A stretch of DNA of 9,871 nt from Desulfuromonadales bacterium C00003068 (GTDB lineage: Bacteria; Desulfobacterota; Desulfuromonadia; Desulfuromonadales; Desulfuromonadaceae). This document shows, one piece after another, positions 1 to 6,206 of this stretch. The position numbers and the translations under genes were made by a program. The notes under the pieces were generated by a model. The model was not told the DNA's origin, did not search any database, and was given only the letters and a program-made list of their open reading frames with translations. How positions within the stretch are numbered: position 1 is the stretch's first letter; every line of letters begins with the position of its first letter. The stretch is taken from contig MAXR01000182.1 of assembly GCA_001751155.1 (NCBI GenBank), positions 878 through 10,748 on the forward strand. Direction: 5' to 3'.

Positions 1-504
1 GAAAAAGACCTAGCAACCGCCGACCTGCTGGCCCTTGCCCAATCACTACGTCAACTTACTCGTCAATATCACGCCAAATTATTCATCAATGATCGCATCG
101 ATATTGCCTTAGCAGTTGACGCAGATGGCGTTCACCTCACCGAAACGTCCGTGAGTGTCCTTGAAGCGCGGCAGCAACTCGGCGATGACAAACTCATTGC
201 AGCGTCAACGCACAGTCTTGAGCGCGCGCAGCAAGCTGAACAAGAAGGGGCCGACTTCATCACCTTTAGCCCTATCTTTTTCACCGCATCAAAAGCTGCA
301 TTCGGTGAACCTCAAGGACTCGACAAGCTGCGCAGCATTTGTGACAAAACTTCACTCCCCGTTTTTGCTCTCGGTGGTATAACACCACAGCGAATCCAAT
401 CTGTATCACAGGCTGGGGCTGCGGGGATTGCATTGATCTCTGGGATTCTTGCATCACCGAATCCCTGCGAAGCAGCACAACACTTTTACACTCCCAAACT
501 TTAG
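1..504 (+). CDS. Thiamine phosphate synthase / TenI family protein, 5' end missing
   Basis: The frame is open from base 1 and stops with TAG at 502-504, giving 167 codons. Family members are usually about 200-215 residues, so some 35-50 N-terminal residues lie outside the window. The family belongs to thiamine biosynthesis. ThiE joins hydroxymethylpyrimidine diphosphate to the thiazole phosphate, while TenI acts as a thiazole tautomerase. Visible TIM-barrel landmarks, in order, are FINDRIDIALAVDADGVHL (strand and phosphate loop), STHS, GADFITFSPIFFTASK, ALGGI and a final GIALISGIL. The proline in SPIFFT matches the ThiE pattern GPIFPT rather than the histidine of Bacillus TenI. However, the C-terminal ISGIL followed by a PxEAA-like tail resembles TenI. 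ThiE and TenI therefore cannot be separated here. A GTG at 151 in this frame is internal, because conserved sequence continues upstream of it. The next gene starts 39 bases downstream and may be co-transcribed. Confidence 0.85.
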   Translation, partial: EKDLATADLLALAQSLRQLTRQYHAKLFINDRIDIALAVDADGVHLTETSVSVLEARQQLGDDKLIAASTHSLERAQQAEQEGADFITFSPIFFTASKAAFGEPQGLDKLRSICDKTSLPVFALGGITPQRIQSVSQAGAAGIALISGILASPNPCEAAQHFYTPKL

Positions 505-530
505 GGCTTGCACGTCACTACAATTCAATT

Positions 531-538
531 AAGGAGAG
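531..538 (+). promoter_or_regulatory. Ribosome binding site of the PNPOx-like gene
   Basis: AAGGAGAG lies 5 bases ahead of the ATG at 544. It favours that start over the in-frame ATG at 508, which sits only 3 bases past the preceding stop and has no purine-rich site at normal spacing. Confidence 0.75.
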
Positions 539-543
539 TTTCC

Positions 544-921
544 ATGGCTAAAATTCCACAAAGCGTTCTCACCGCATGGGGGAACCACGTCGGTCCCGTT
601 ATCTTCACCACAGTCAATCAAAACAATATTCCGAACAGCGTCTACGCAACCTGCGTTAGCTGTGACGGCGAGAACCGTTTTATTGTCGCCGACAACTATT
701 TTGATAAAACGCGCAGCAACATTCAAGCTGGCAGTCGTGGCTCTTTTTTGTTTATCACCGCCGAAGACAAATCCTACCAAATTAAAGGACAAATTGAATA
801 TCACCAGAGCGGGCCACTTTTTGACGACATGAAACAGTGGAACCCAGAGAAGCATCCTGGTCATGCCGCCGTTGCGGTAGTCGCTGAAGAGATCTATAGC
901 GGCGCAGATAAAATAATCTAA
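544..921 (+). CDS. Pyridoxamine 5'-phosphate oxidase-like FMN-binding protein
   Basis: This 125-residue protein looks like a stand-alone member of the putative PNPOx family (FMN-binding split barrel). Such proteins bind FMN, usually as homodimers in the cytoplasm; their substrates are mostly unknown. Supporting sequence includes an N-terminal helix (residues 3-14), the strand GPVIFTTV (17-24), and the pattern PNSVYATCVS (30-39). VADNYFDKT (48-56) is followed by R57, a segment typical of the flavin-phosphate contact in this family. A long strand, GSFLFIT, comes next. There is no signal peptide or membrane segment. The start at 544 is chosen for its strong AAGGAGAG site; starting at 508 would add 12 residues unlike the family's usual N-terminus. 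It sits 39 bases after the thiamine-family gene and is followed by a strong hairpin, so these two probably end one transcription unit. That does not make it a thiamine or B6 enzyme. The catalytic role is unknown. Confidence 0.75.
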   Translation: MAKIPQSVLTAWGNHVGPVIFTTVNQNNIPNSVYATCVSCDGENRFIVADNYFDKTRSNIQAGSRGSFLFITAEDKSYQIKGQIEYHQSGPLFDDMKQWNPEKHPGHAAVAVVAEEIYSGADKII

Positions 922-936
922 AGAGATGAACAACCT

Positions 937-966
937 ATTGGAGAGAGGGGATCTCCTCTCTCCAAT
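937..966 (+). terminator. 12-bp perfect hairpin, probable transcription terminator
   Basis: ATTGGAGAGAGG (937-948) is exactly complementary to CCTCTCTCCAAT (955-966), with a 6-base loop GGATCT. It begins 15 bases after the stop of the PNPOx-like gene. The downstream flank is AT-rich (TAATTATTAAAAAA) rather than a clean T-run, so it is not a textbook intrinsic terminator on this strand. It may instead mainly protect the 3' end of the transcript. Confidence 0.6.
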
Positions 967-991
967 TAATTATTAAAAAACAAATCAACTA

Positions 992-1042
992 TTGTCAGCT
1001 TAAGACACTTACGATACTCTAAAAAAATAACACTGTTATATT
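992..1042 (+). promoter_or_regulatory. Possible promoter region of the crotonase gene
   Basis: This stretch lies between the hairpin and the crotonase start. It holds TTGTCA (992-997), a 5/6 match to the -35 box with TACTCT 17 bases further on. It also holds TGTTATATT (1034-1042), an extended -10-like element, but without a good -35 at 17 bases. Which of the two is used cannot be told from sequence alone; the region is AT-rich throughout. Confidence 0.3.
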
Positions 1043-1064
1043 TTATTAGAGACAAGGAGAGGTC

Positions 1065-1844
1065 ATGAACGAAGCTGTCATCCAAACCAGTACACAGGGC
1101 CGTATCGGCACCATCACATTAAACCGCCCCGATGCAATGAACACCTTTACCATCCCCTTTGCAGAGCAACTTGATTCGGCATTATGGGAGATGGAGAACG
1201 ATCCTGAAATTTTAGTGGTCGTCATCAAAGCCAACGGTAAACACTTTTCCACCGGTATCTCCCTCGACCAATTTGACGATAAAAGCCAAAATGAATTTCG
1301 CGATTTTCTCTACCAGATCGATGCCTTCTATCATACTCTAGCAAAAATGAAGACCATCACCATCTCCGCCGTTCAGGGCTATGCACTGGCAAACGGTGCT
1401 GGATTAGCCTTTGCTACAGACTTCACCATTGCTACAGACAGTTCATCCTTCGGAACCACAGCGATCAATGTTGGTTTAATCTGCCTCGGTCCTGCGGCCC
1501 CAATGATGCGTATCATTGGCCGTAAGAAAACCATGGAGATGGTATTAACGGGCGATATCATTTCAGCCCAGCAAGCACTTGAATTGGGGCTTGTCACCCA
1601 GGTTGTTGTCGAAGAGGAACTCAAGGAAGCCTGCGACAAACTGGCCAAAAAACTCACGAAAAAGAGTCCCCTTGCCCTACAAATTGGTAAAGAGGGGATA
1701 AACCGCCTTGCTGACAGCCCAAACTATGATCAAGCTCTTGATACTATGGATGACCTGTTTGCAACCTTGTGCGCGACACAGGATGCAACGGAGGGGGTGA
1801 CAGCATTCCTTGAAAAGCGCCCTCCTATCTGGCAAGAAAAATAA
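1065..1844 (+). CDS. Enoyl-CoA hydratase/isomerase (crotonase) family protein, non-canonical active site
   Basis: The 259 residues match the usual crotonase length. The start has an AAGGAGAG site at 1054-1061. Family landmarks are GTITLNRPDAMN (15-26), the first oxyanion-hole loop KHFSTGISL (59-67), the second loop AVQGYALANGAGLA (102-115), FGTTAINVGL (129-138), and MVLTGDIISAQQALELGLV, which is the conserved post-core helix. Family members act on acyl-CoA thioesters in the cytoplasm (hydration, isomerisation, decarboxylation, hydrolysis), using the oxyanion hole to stabilise an enolate. In classical hydratases the two catalytic glutamates occupy the positions that are G113 and A133 here, so ordinary 2-enoyl-CoA hydration is unlikely. 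The post-core INVGL...GP pattern recalls the ECHDC3-like branch, from memory of that family and not from a search. The gene stands alone, with a hairpin before it and a 155-base gap after it. The substrate is unknown. Confidence 0.85.
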   Translation: MNEAVIQTSTQGRIGTITLNRPDAMNTFTIPFAEQLDSALWEMENDPEILVVVIKANGKHFSTGISLDQFDDKSQNEFRDFLYQIDAFYHTLAKMKTITISAVQGYALANGAGLAFATDFTIATDSSSFGTTAINVGLICLGPAAPMMRIIGRKKTMEMVLTGDIISAQQALELGLVTQVVVEEELKEACDKLAKKLTKKSPLALQIGKEGINRLADSPNYDQALDTMDDLFATLCATQDATEGVTAFLEKRPPIWQEK

Positions 1845-1906
1845 AACACACGTAGCAGGGTAAGATTTAGACTAATTTTAAGAATATCGCGCATCTATGT
1901 TTGCGT

Positions 1907-1933
1907 TAGACATAACATTTGTGACATTATAAT
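1907..1933 (+). promoter_or_regulatory. Possible promoter of the receiver/kinase gene
   Basis: TATAAT at 1928-1933 is a perfect -10 box. TAGACA at 1907-1912 matches 5/6 of a -35 box, but the spacer is only 15 bases. It sits in a very AT-rich gap 66 bases ahead of the GTG start. No clear hairpin terminator for the preceding crotonase gene was seen in this gap. Confidence 0.35.
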
Positions 1934-1985
1934 AAAAAATATATAAAACATGAGTCATCCAGACAACCTGTGGATTATCGGATAC

Positions 1986-1991
1986 TAAGGG
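1986..1991 (+). promoter_or_regulatory. Ribosome binding site supporting a GTG start
   Basis: TAAGGG ends 8 bases before the GTG at 2000. It supports GTG as the initiation codon of the receiver/kinase protein. The receiver motif EDDDAD begins at residue 13, so a later start would cut into the receiver fold. Confidence 0.6.
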
Positions 1992-1999
1992 TGTAATTT

Positions 2000-3226
2000 G
2001 TGAAACGATTTGATGAAACAAGTATCTTGTTTATAGAGGACGATGACGCTGATGCTCAGTCAGTGCAACAACTTCTCTGCATCAACCCTAAAATCCACTT
2101 AACGTGGGTGACATCCTTAGCAGAAGGCACCCAGCACAGCGAATCCAGCAGTTTTGATCTTATTATTACTGACCTTGGTTTACCGGATAGTAAAGATGTC
2201 AATGTCGTTGAAGTGTTGACCCGTATCTGGCCAACCACACCTATTATCGTTCTAACCGGCTGCCACATGAAAAGTCTTGGTCGCTTTGCAATCCACAGCG
2301 GAGCCCAGGACTATTTAGAAAAAGGGGATTTAACACGTAGCACGTTAGCTGCAAGTATGAGCTATGCGATGGAACGACATTCTCTGCTACAAGAGATCAA
2401 GCAAACGTGCGACGAATTGTCTTATTCAAATGCTCAACTCAAATCGGCGCAGAGCCGACTGGTACAAAACGAAAAGCTTGCGACCATTGGTCATCTAGCG
2501 GCAGGAGTCGCTCACGAAATCAATAATCCGTTAAGCTTTGCCAAGAGCAACCTAGGTTCACTGACCAAATATGTAAAAAACATGTCTACCTTCATTGATC
2601 TACAATCTCAGGTTGTTAAATCTGCAACGGATCTGGAAATCTCAAAACATCAGTCAAATTTAAAAATAGATTACATTCTTGATGATTGCCCAAAACTTCT
2701 TCAAGAAACAATTGAGGGCCTTGAACGGATCCAAGAGATTATCAGCAACCTCAAACTCTTTTCACGTGAAGAGGTTACAAAACCTAGCCCTACAGATATA
2801 AACTCCTGCCTCGGCAGCACCATCCAAGTCGCCTTGAAAAATTTACAGGATAAAGCTGAGATCAAATACGATCTTGCCGAACTACCACCGGTTCTCTGTA
2901 TACCTCAACAAATCAATCAAGTATTTATGAACATACTGCTTAATGCCGCTCAATCAATTCAAGGATACGGAACAATTACAATTAAAACCTGGTATGACAC
3001 GGCGGTAAATATACGCATTAGTGACTCTGGAGAGGGAATTCCAACAGAGCATCTCTCCCACATTTTTGAACCGTTCTATACCTTGAAACAAACTGGAGAA
3101 GGTACTGGTCTTGGACTGAGTATCTCGCACGATATCATCCAAAAACATAACGGAACCATTATGGTGGATACAACTGTAGGCCTAGGGACGCAGTTTACCA
3201 TCACACTTCCTGTTCAGGATTCATGA
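2000..3226 (+). CDS. Sensor histidine kinase with N-terminal receiver domain
   Basis: This 408-residue cytoplasmic two-component protein has no membrane segment. Residues about 7-125 form a response-regulator receiver. It shows the acidic pocket E13-D16, phospho-acceptor D58 in IITDLGLPD, the switch T86 in IIVLTG and the conserved K108 in YLEKGD. A helical, probably coiled-coil linker (about 128-160) leads to the dimerisation domain, where H172 in GVAHEINNP is the autophosphorylated histidine. The ATPase domain has the N-box around N311-N315, the G1 box DSGEG (342-346), the FEPFYTLK F-box and the G2 box GTGLGLSI (from 368). Such proteins take a phosphoryl signal on the receiver from an upstream kinase and control their own kinase core, or pass phosphate to another regulator. 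No partner regulator or output-domain gene lies nearby, so the pathway is unknown. GTG start; the gene probably has its own promoter and stands alone. Confidence 0.92.
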   Translation: MKRFDETSILFIEDDDADAQSVQQLLCINPKIHLTWVTSLAEGTQHSESSSFDLIITDLGLPDSKDVNVVEVLTRIWPTTPIIVLTGCHMKSLGRFAIHSGAQDYLEKGDLTRSTLAASMSYAMERHSLLQEIKQTCDELSYSNAQLKSAQSRLVQNEKLATIGHLAAGVAHEINNPLSFAKSNLGSLTKYVKNMSTFIDLQSQVVKSATDLEISKHQSNLKIDYILDDCPKLLQETIEGLERIQEIISNLKLFSREEVTKPSPTDINSCLGSTIQVALKNLQDKAEIKYDLAELPPVLCIPQQINQVFMNILLNAAQSIQGYGTITIKTWYDTAVNIRISDSGEGIPTEHLSHIFEPFYTLKQTGEGTGLGLSISHDIIQKHNGTIMVDTTVGLGTQFTITLPVQDS

Positions 3227-3302
3227 TCTAAGTTTTTCCAATTTGAGATAGACGCTTCGATGCCGTCCATTTCGTTAGGTCATAAAACAATCCGAGTTTC
3301 TT

Positions 3303-3331
3303 TTGCATCCCATGTAAAAACCTTTTATGCT
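3303..3331 (+). promoter_or_regulatory. Probable sigma-70 promoter of the dgt-SDR operon
   Basis: TTGCAT (3303-3308) and TATGCT (3326-3331) are separated by exactly 17 bases and lie 28 bases before the dgt ATG. The boxes match the consensus 3/6 and 4/6, but spacing and placement are ideal. AAGGGA at 3349-3354 serves as the ribosome site. The rest of the 133-base gap after the kinase gene shows no clear terminator. Confidence 0.45.
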
Positions 3332-3359
3332 ATGGCCTCACTTCTAACAAGGGATCTCT

Positions 3360-4697
3360 ATGTCAAATGAACTCCAATGGTCAGCGTTACTATCAAATCA
3401 ACGCGTTGATCAAAAATCATCCCTCACCCCCCCTACTGACCATGCCGAGCGCAGCGAATTTGAATCGGACTACGACCGGGCGGTGTTTAGCGAACCGTTT
3501 CGCCGTTTAGCTAAAAAAACTCAAGTTCATCCTCTGGCTCCCAATGATCACATCCACAATCGCTTAATCCATTCCATTGAAGTTGCCAGCGTTGGCCGCT
3601 CATTAGGCAAAAAAGTGCAACACTTTTTGCAGCAAAAGTACCCCGACCAAGCACAGATCTTTGACGAATTATCGCTCATTGTTCAGGTTGGTTGTTTGAT
3701 TCACGACATCGGCAACCCCCCTTTTGGCCATGCAGGAGAGTATGCGATTCGTGAATGGCTTGCAAAACACGAACAGCTTGTTTTTTATCATGATGACAAC
3801 ACTCTGCGCTGCAACGCCCAAACGCGTGAAGACCTGTTGCTCTTCGAAGGCAACGCTCAAGGTTTTCGCCTTGCAGCCCGACGTGACAACCCCAAATGCG
3901 GTTATCTGCGCTTGACCTATGCGTCCCTTGGTTCGATGATTAAATACCCTTGGACCAGTGATGACGAGCGCGCTCAAAAACAAAAAAAATTCAACGTCTT
4001 CGATAGTGAAAAAGCTCTGTTCACCGAGATGTCCCGCGAGATGGGATTAATTTGTGACGATGGTACCGTTGCCCGCCATCCGCTGTCATTTCTCACCGAA
4101 GCGGCCGATGATATCTGTTACCGCATGCTTGATATGGAGGATGCGGTATCAATGGGGATTTTCCCTGAACAACCGATACAAGAACTTTTCCTTACTATTG
4201 CTGGTTGCCCTGAAGACACGTGGAAACCTGTGGCCATGGCACGCGGTGAAGCGATTAGTGCCCTGATCAATGAATCATTTAAAGTATTTAAAGATAATTA
4301 TGAGCTCATTATGGCTGGCCAGCGAGAACGCGACCTCAAAGCGGACTTCTCTAAACATTACAAACAGAACTTTAAGGAAATAAAAGAAAACTACGTTAAA
4401 ATTTTTTCCCACCGCGGCAAACTCAGTTACGAAATTGGCTCATACAAAATCATTGGCCGCATCATCAAGGCCTTTGTACTCTCAATTCAGTCGTTGTGCG
4501 AAAAAGATAATTACGAAGAATTAGAGTACATATCGAGTCGCTGTTTCGATTTAGCATGGGGAGAGGATTTTACCCGCCAAAACTTCAAGAAAGACTACGA
4601 CTGGTGGCTACGCCAAACCTTTGATTATGTTTCTGGCTTAACAGATAACTACGCCATCCAGATCTCGCGTGAAATTGAGGGGGTCCTTACGCCATGA
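3360..4697 (+). CDS. dgt: Deoxyguanosinetriphosphate triphosphohydrolase (dNTPase, HD superfamily)
   Basis: This 445-residue protein hydrolyses dGTP, or related dNTPs, to the deoxynucleoside plus triphosphate. It thereby adjusts the cytoplasmic dNTP pool used for DNA synthesis. The N-terminal YDRAVFSEPFRRLAKKTQV (38-56) is the family signature before the HD domain. The metal-binding HD motif is split in the usual way: H71 in NRLIHSIEV, H115-D116 in LIHDIGNPPFGHAGE, and an aspartate of EAADDI (D250/D251). H124 and E127 occupy the catalytic positions known from family structures. The length is slightly below that of E. coli Dgt, and the protein ends with a helical region rich in aromatic and charged residues. 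ATG with AAGGGA 5 bases upstream. Its stop overlaps the next gene's start as ATGA, so the two are translationally coupled. Substrate preference among dNTPs cannot be read from sequence. Confidence 0.93.
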   Translation: MSNELQWSALLSNQRVDQKSSLTPPTDHAERSEFESDYDRAVFSEPFRRLAKKTQVHPLAPNDHIHNRLIHSIEVASVGRSLGKKVQHFLQQKYPDQAQIFDELSLIVQVGCLIHDIGNPPFGHAGEYAIREWLAKHEQLVFYHDDNTLRCNAQTREDLLLFEGNAQGFRLAARRDNPKCGYLRLTYASLGSMIKYPWTSDDERAQKQKKFNVFDSEKALFTEMSREMGLICDDGTVARHPLSFLTEAADDICYRMLDMEDAVSMGIFPEQPIQELFLTIAGCPEDTWKPVAMARGEAISALINESFKVFKDNYELIMAGQRERDLKADFSKHYKQNFKEIKENYVKIFSHRGKLSYEIGSYKIIGRIIKAFVLSIQSLCEKDNYEELEYISSRCFDLAWGEDFTRQNFKKDYDWWLRQTFDYVSGLTDNYAIQISREIEGVLTP

Positions 4698-5548
4698 GTG
4701 AGGAGGCTTCACAAAAAAAATGGGTCGTGGTAACGGGGGCGTCATCGGGAATTGGCAAGGAGCTAGCCCTGTCACTGCAACAACATGGCTATACAGTTCT
4801 AGCGACGGTTCGCACTGCTACAGATCATGAGGCCCTAAAAAGATTAGGTCTGGCAACCTTAACCCTCGAACTTGCCGATGAGGATTCTGTTGTGATCGCC
4901 ATTGAAGCCGTTCGCCAACGCTGTGGCAGTCAACTGTATTCCCTGATCAACAATGCCGCCTACGGCCAACCTGGTGCCGTTGAGGATATTAGTCGTAGCA
5001 CCCTTGAACAACAGTTTGCCGTCAACCTATTTGGCACCCATCAACTCACCTGTGGACTTTTACCGTTACTACGCCAAAATGGTGGTGGCAGAATTGTCAA
5101 TATCAGCTCCGTTCTCGGCTTAGTGGCCTTTCCGTGGCAAGGTGCTTATAACGCCAGTAAATATGCCCTAGAAGGGCTGACAGACACCTTGCGGCTAGAG
5201 CTACACGACTCACCTGTGGAGGTTAGCCTCATCGAACCCGGCCCTATTCGCAGTCAATTCCGTCACAACGCTCTGCACGCTTTTGAAAAAGATATCGATT
5301 GGCACCACAGTACCCATCACGAACACTATAAACGAATCACAGGCTATTACTCTGCCAGTGACCATCCAACCCCTTTTACCGGCACACCAGCAGATGTCAT
5401 GAAGCGTGTGCACCATGCATTACGATCATCACGACCACAACCCCGTTACTTTGTCACCCTGCCAACCTACGTTCTAGCAACCTGCCGTCGCCTTCTCCCT
5501 GCCCGATTACTTGATGCATTATTGCGCAAACTCGGGGCAATGCGCTAA
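4694..5548 (+). CDS. Short-chain dehydrogenase/reductase (SDR family)
   Basis: This is a 284-residue classical SDR with a Rossmann fold. The cofactor loop TGASSGIG is at 14-21, NNAAYG at 86-91, and the structural Asn N111 is in VNLFG. The catalytic set is S139 (NISSVLG) and Y152-x3-K156 (YNASK), followed by the PG motif EPGPIRSQF. It carries out NAD(P)-dependent oxidation or reduction of an alcohol/carbonyl in the cytoplasm. R40 at the end of the second strand hints at NADPH preference (inference). A C-terminal extension (RPRYF-like, then basic and amphipathic helices to the end) resembles YbbO-type SDRs and could associate with membrane. The start ATG overlaps the dgt stop by 4 bases and has GAGGGGG at 4677-4683. 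The substrate is not predictable. The link to dNTP metabolism may be only positional. Confidence 0.9.
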   Translation: MSEEASQKKWVVVTGASSGIGKELALSLQQHGYTVLATVRTATDHEALKRLGLATLTLELADEDSVVIAIEAVRQRCGSQLYSLINNAAYGQPGAVEDISRSTLEQQFAVNLFGTHQLTCGLLPLLRQNGGGRIVNISSVLGLVAFPWQGAYNASKYALEGLTDTLRLELHDSPVEVSLIEPGPIRSQFRHNALHAFEKDIDWHHSTHHEHYKRITGYYSASDHPTPFTGTPADVMKRVHHALRSSRPQPRYFVTLPTYVLATCRRLLPARLLDALLRKLGAMR

Positions 5549-5647
5549 TTTATGAGGAATTTCTTTCCTTAATATGTCAAATGGCCTATTATAACTCGTT
5601 ATATTCATTATGTAGCAACCCTCTTTCATAAGGCGGCTCGTAACACA

Positions 5648-6133
5648 ATGCATGAAACAACGGAACAACAATCCAGCCATCTTGCTTATCGCTATACTCA
5701 GCTATTCAACTCTTTTTTTGCGGCTCTCGACCACGCTACAGCCGAGCCGCTACATGAGACGTTGAAACGCTACCCAACCATGGGTCAAGAGCTGTTTTAT
5801 CTATTTTCAGGTATTTTATGCATGAATACGCGTCACGCTGTAAACCGTGAACCAAATTCAAGCCAAACACTTTTTGGTGCATTTACTCTGTTTAGCGACA
5901 AAATCCCACAGATCCTTATCCCCAAAAATGAACAAGCATCTTTTAATCACAAACAAATTCAATGTGTTAATAATTGCTACTCAAAATCTGAACGAAACCA
6001 ATTGGCGGCTCTATTTCTGAATCGCAGTATCGGCGACAACTATCGTGCTGAATACCCGGCGTCAACGGAAATTGAATCGGCTCTTGTTGCCATTTTAGAT
6101 CACGCGGAAAAACAGCTTTTAGCGCTACTCTAA
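5648..6133 (+). CDS. Hypothetical protein, 161 residues
   Basis: I do not recognise this protein. It looks soluble and mainly helical, with no signal peptide and no membrane segment. The N-terminal part (11-60) is an amphipathic helical stretch rich in F, L, Y and H. A looped middle contains C106-x3-C110 (CVNNC), with another cysteine at 58. The C-terminus (about 139-161) is a clear amphipathic helix (ESALVAILDHAEKQLLALL). A purine-rich AAGGCGG at about 5631-5637 precedes the ATG, and no competing frame of similar quality exists. Codon use looks like that of its neighbours. It lies 99 bases after the SDR stop and 73 bases before the large envelope gene, so it could be alone or form a unit with the latter. 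Possible roles (a small regulatory or binding protein) are guesses. Confidence 0.65.
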   Translation: MHETTEQQSSHLAYRYTQLFNSFFAALDHATAEPLHETLKRYPTMGQELFYLFSGILCMNTRHAVNREPNSSQTLFGAFTLFSDKIPQILIPKNEQASFNHKQIQCVNNCYSKSERNQLAALFLNRSIGDNYRAEYPASTEIESALVAILDHAEKQLLALL

Positions 6134-6160
6134 CTCACTCGCCAACGCGCCCCATCAACC

Positions 6161-6182
6161 GTGGCACAATTATTATTGTCAC
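6161..6182 (+). promoter_or_regulatory. Imperfect dyad upstream of the large envelope gene
   Basis: GTG-gc-ACAAT-tatt-ATTGT-CAC forms a 5-bp inner and 3-bp outer match with a 2-base bulge, 24 bases before the ATG at 6207. It could be a weak operator or a weak hairpin for the preceding gene (the flank contains GTTTTC). There is no independent support. Confidence 0.2.
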
Positions 6183-6206
6183 CGTTTTCAAAAGGGAATG
6201 GGACTC

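Noticed and set aside
508..546. The upstream ATG at 508 as the start of the PNPOx-like gene.
   Set aside because: It has no ribosome site and adds residues unlike the family N-terminus, whereas AAGGAGAG precedes the ATG at 544.
529..933. A 134-residue minus-strand frame opposite the PNPOx-like gene.
   Set aside because: The + strand gene has family motifs and a strong ribosome site; the antisense frame has neither.
1889..1917. Short inverted repeats (TATGT/ACATA) in the crotonase-kinase gap as a terminator or operator.
   Set aside because: A 5-bp match with a long loop in AT-rich sequence is expected by chance.
5555..5569. A small hairpin (AGGAA/TTCCT) after the SDR gene as a terminator.
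   Set aside because: The stem is only 5 bp, AT-rich, and not followed by a T-run. It is too weak to call.
6162..6178. A sigma-54-like element (TGGCAC) upstream of the large envelope gene.
   Set aside because: The required GC of the -12 box is missing at the correct spacing (TTAT instead of TTGC).
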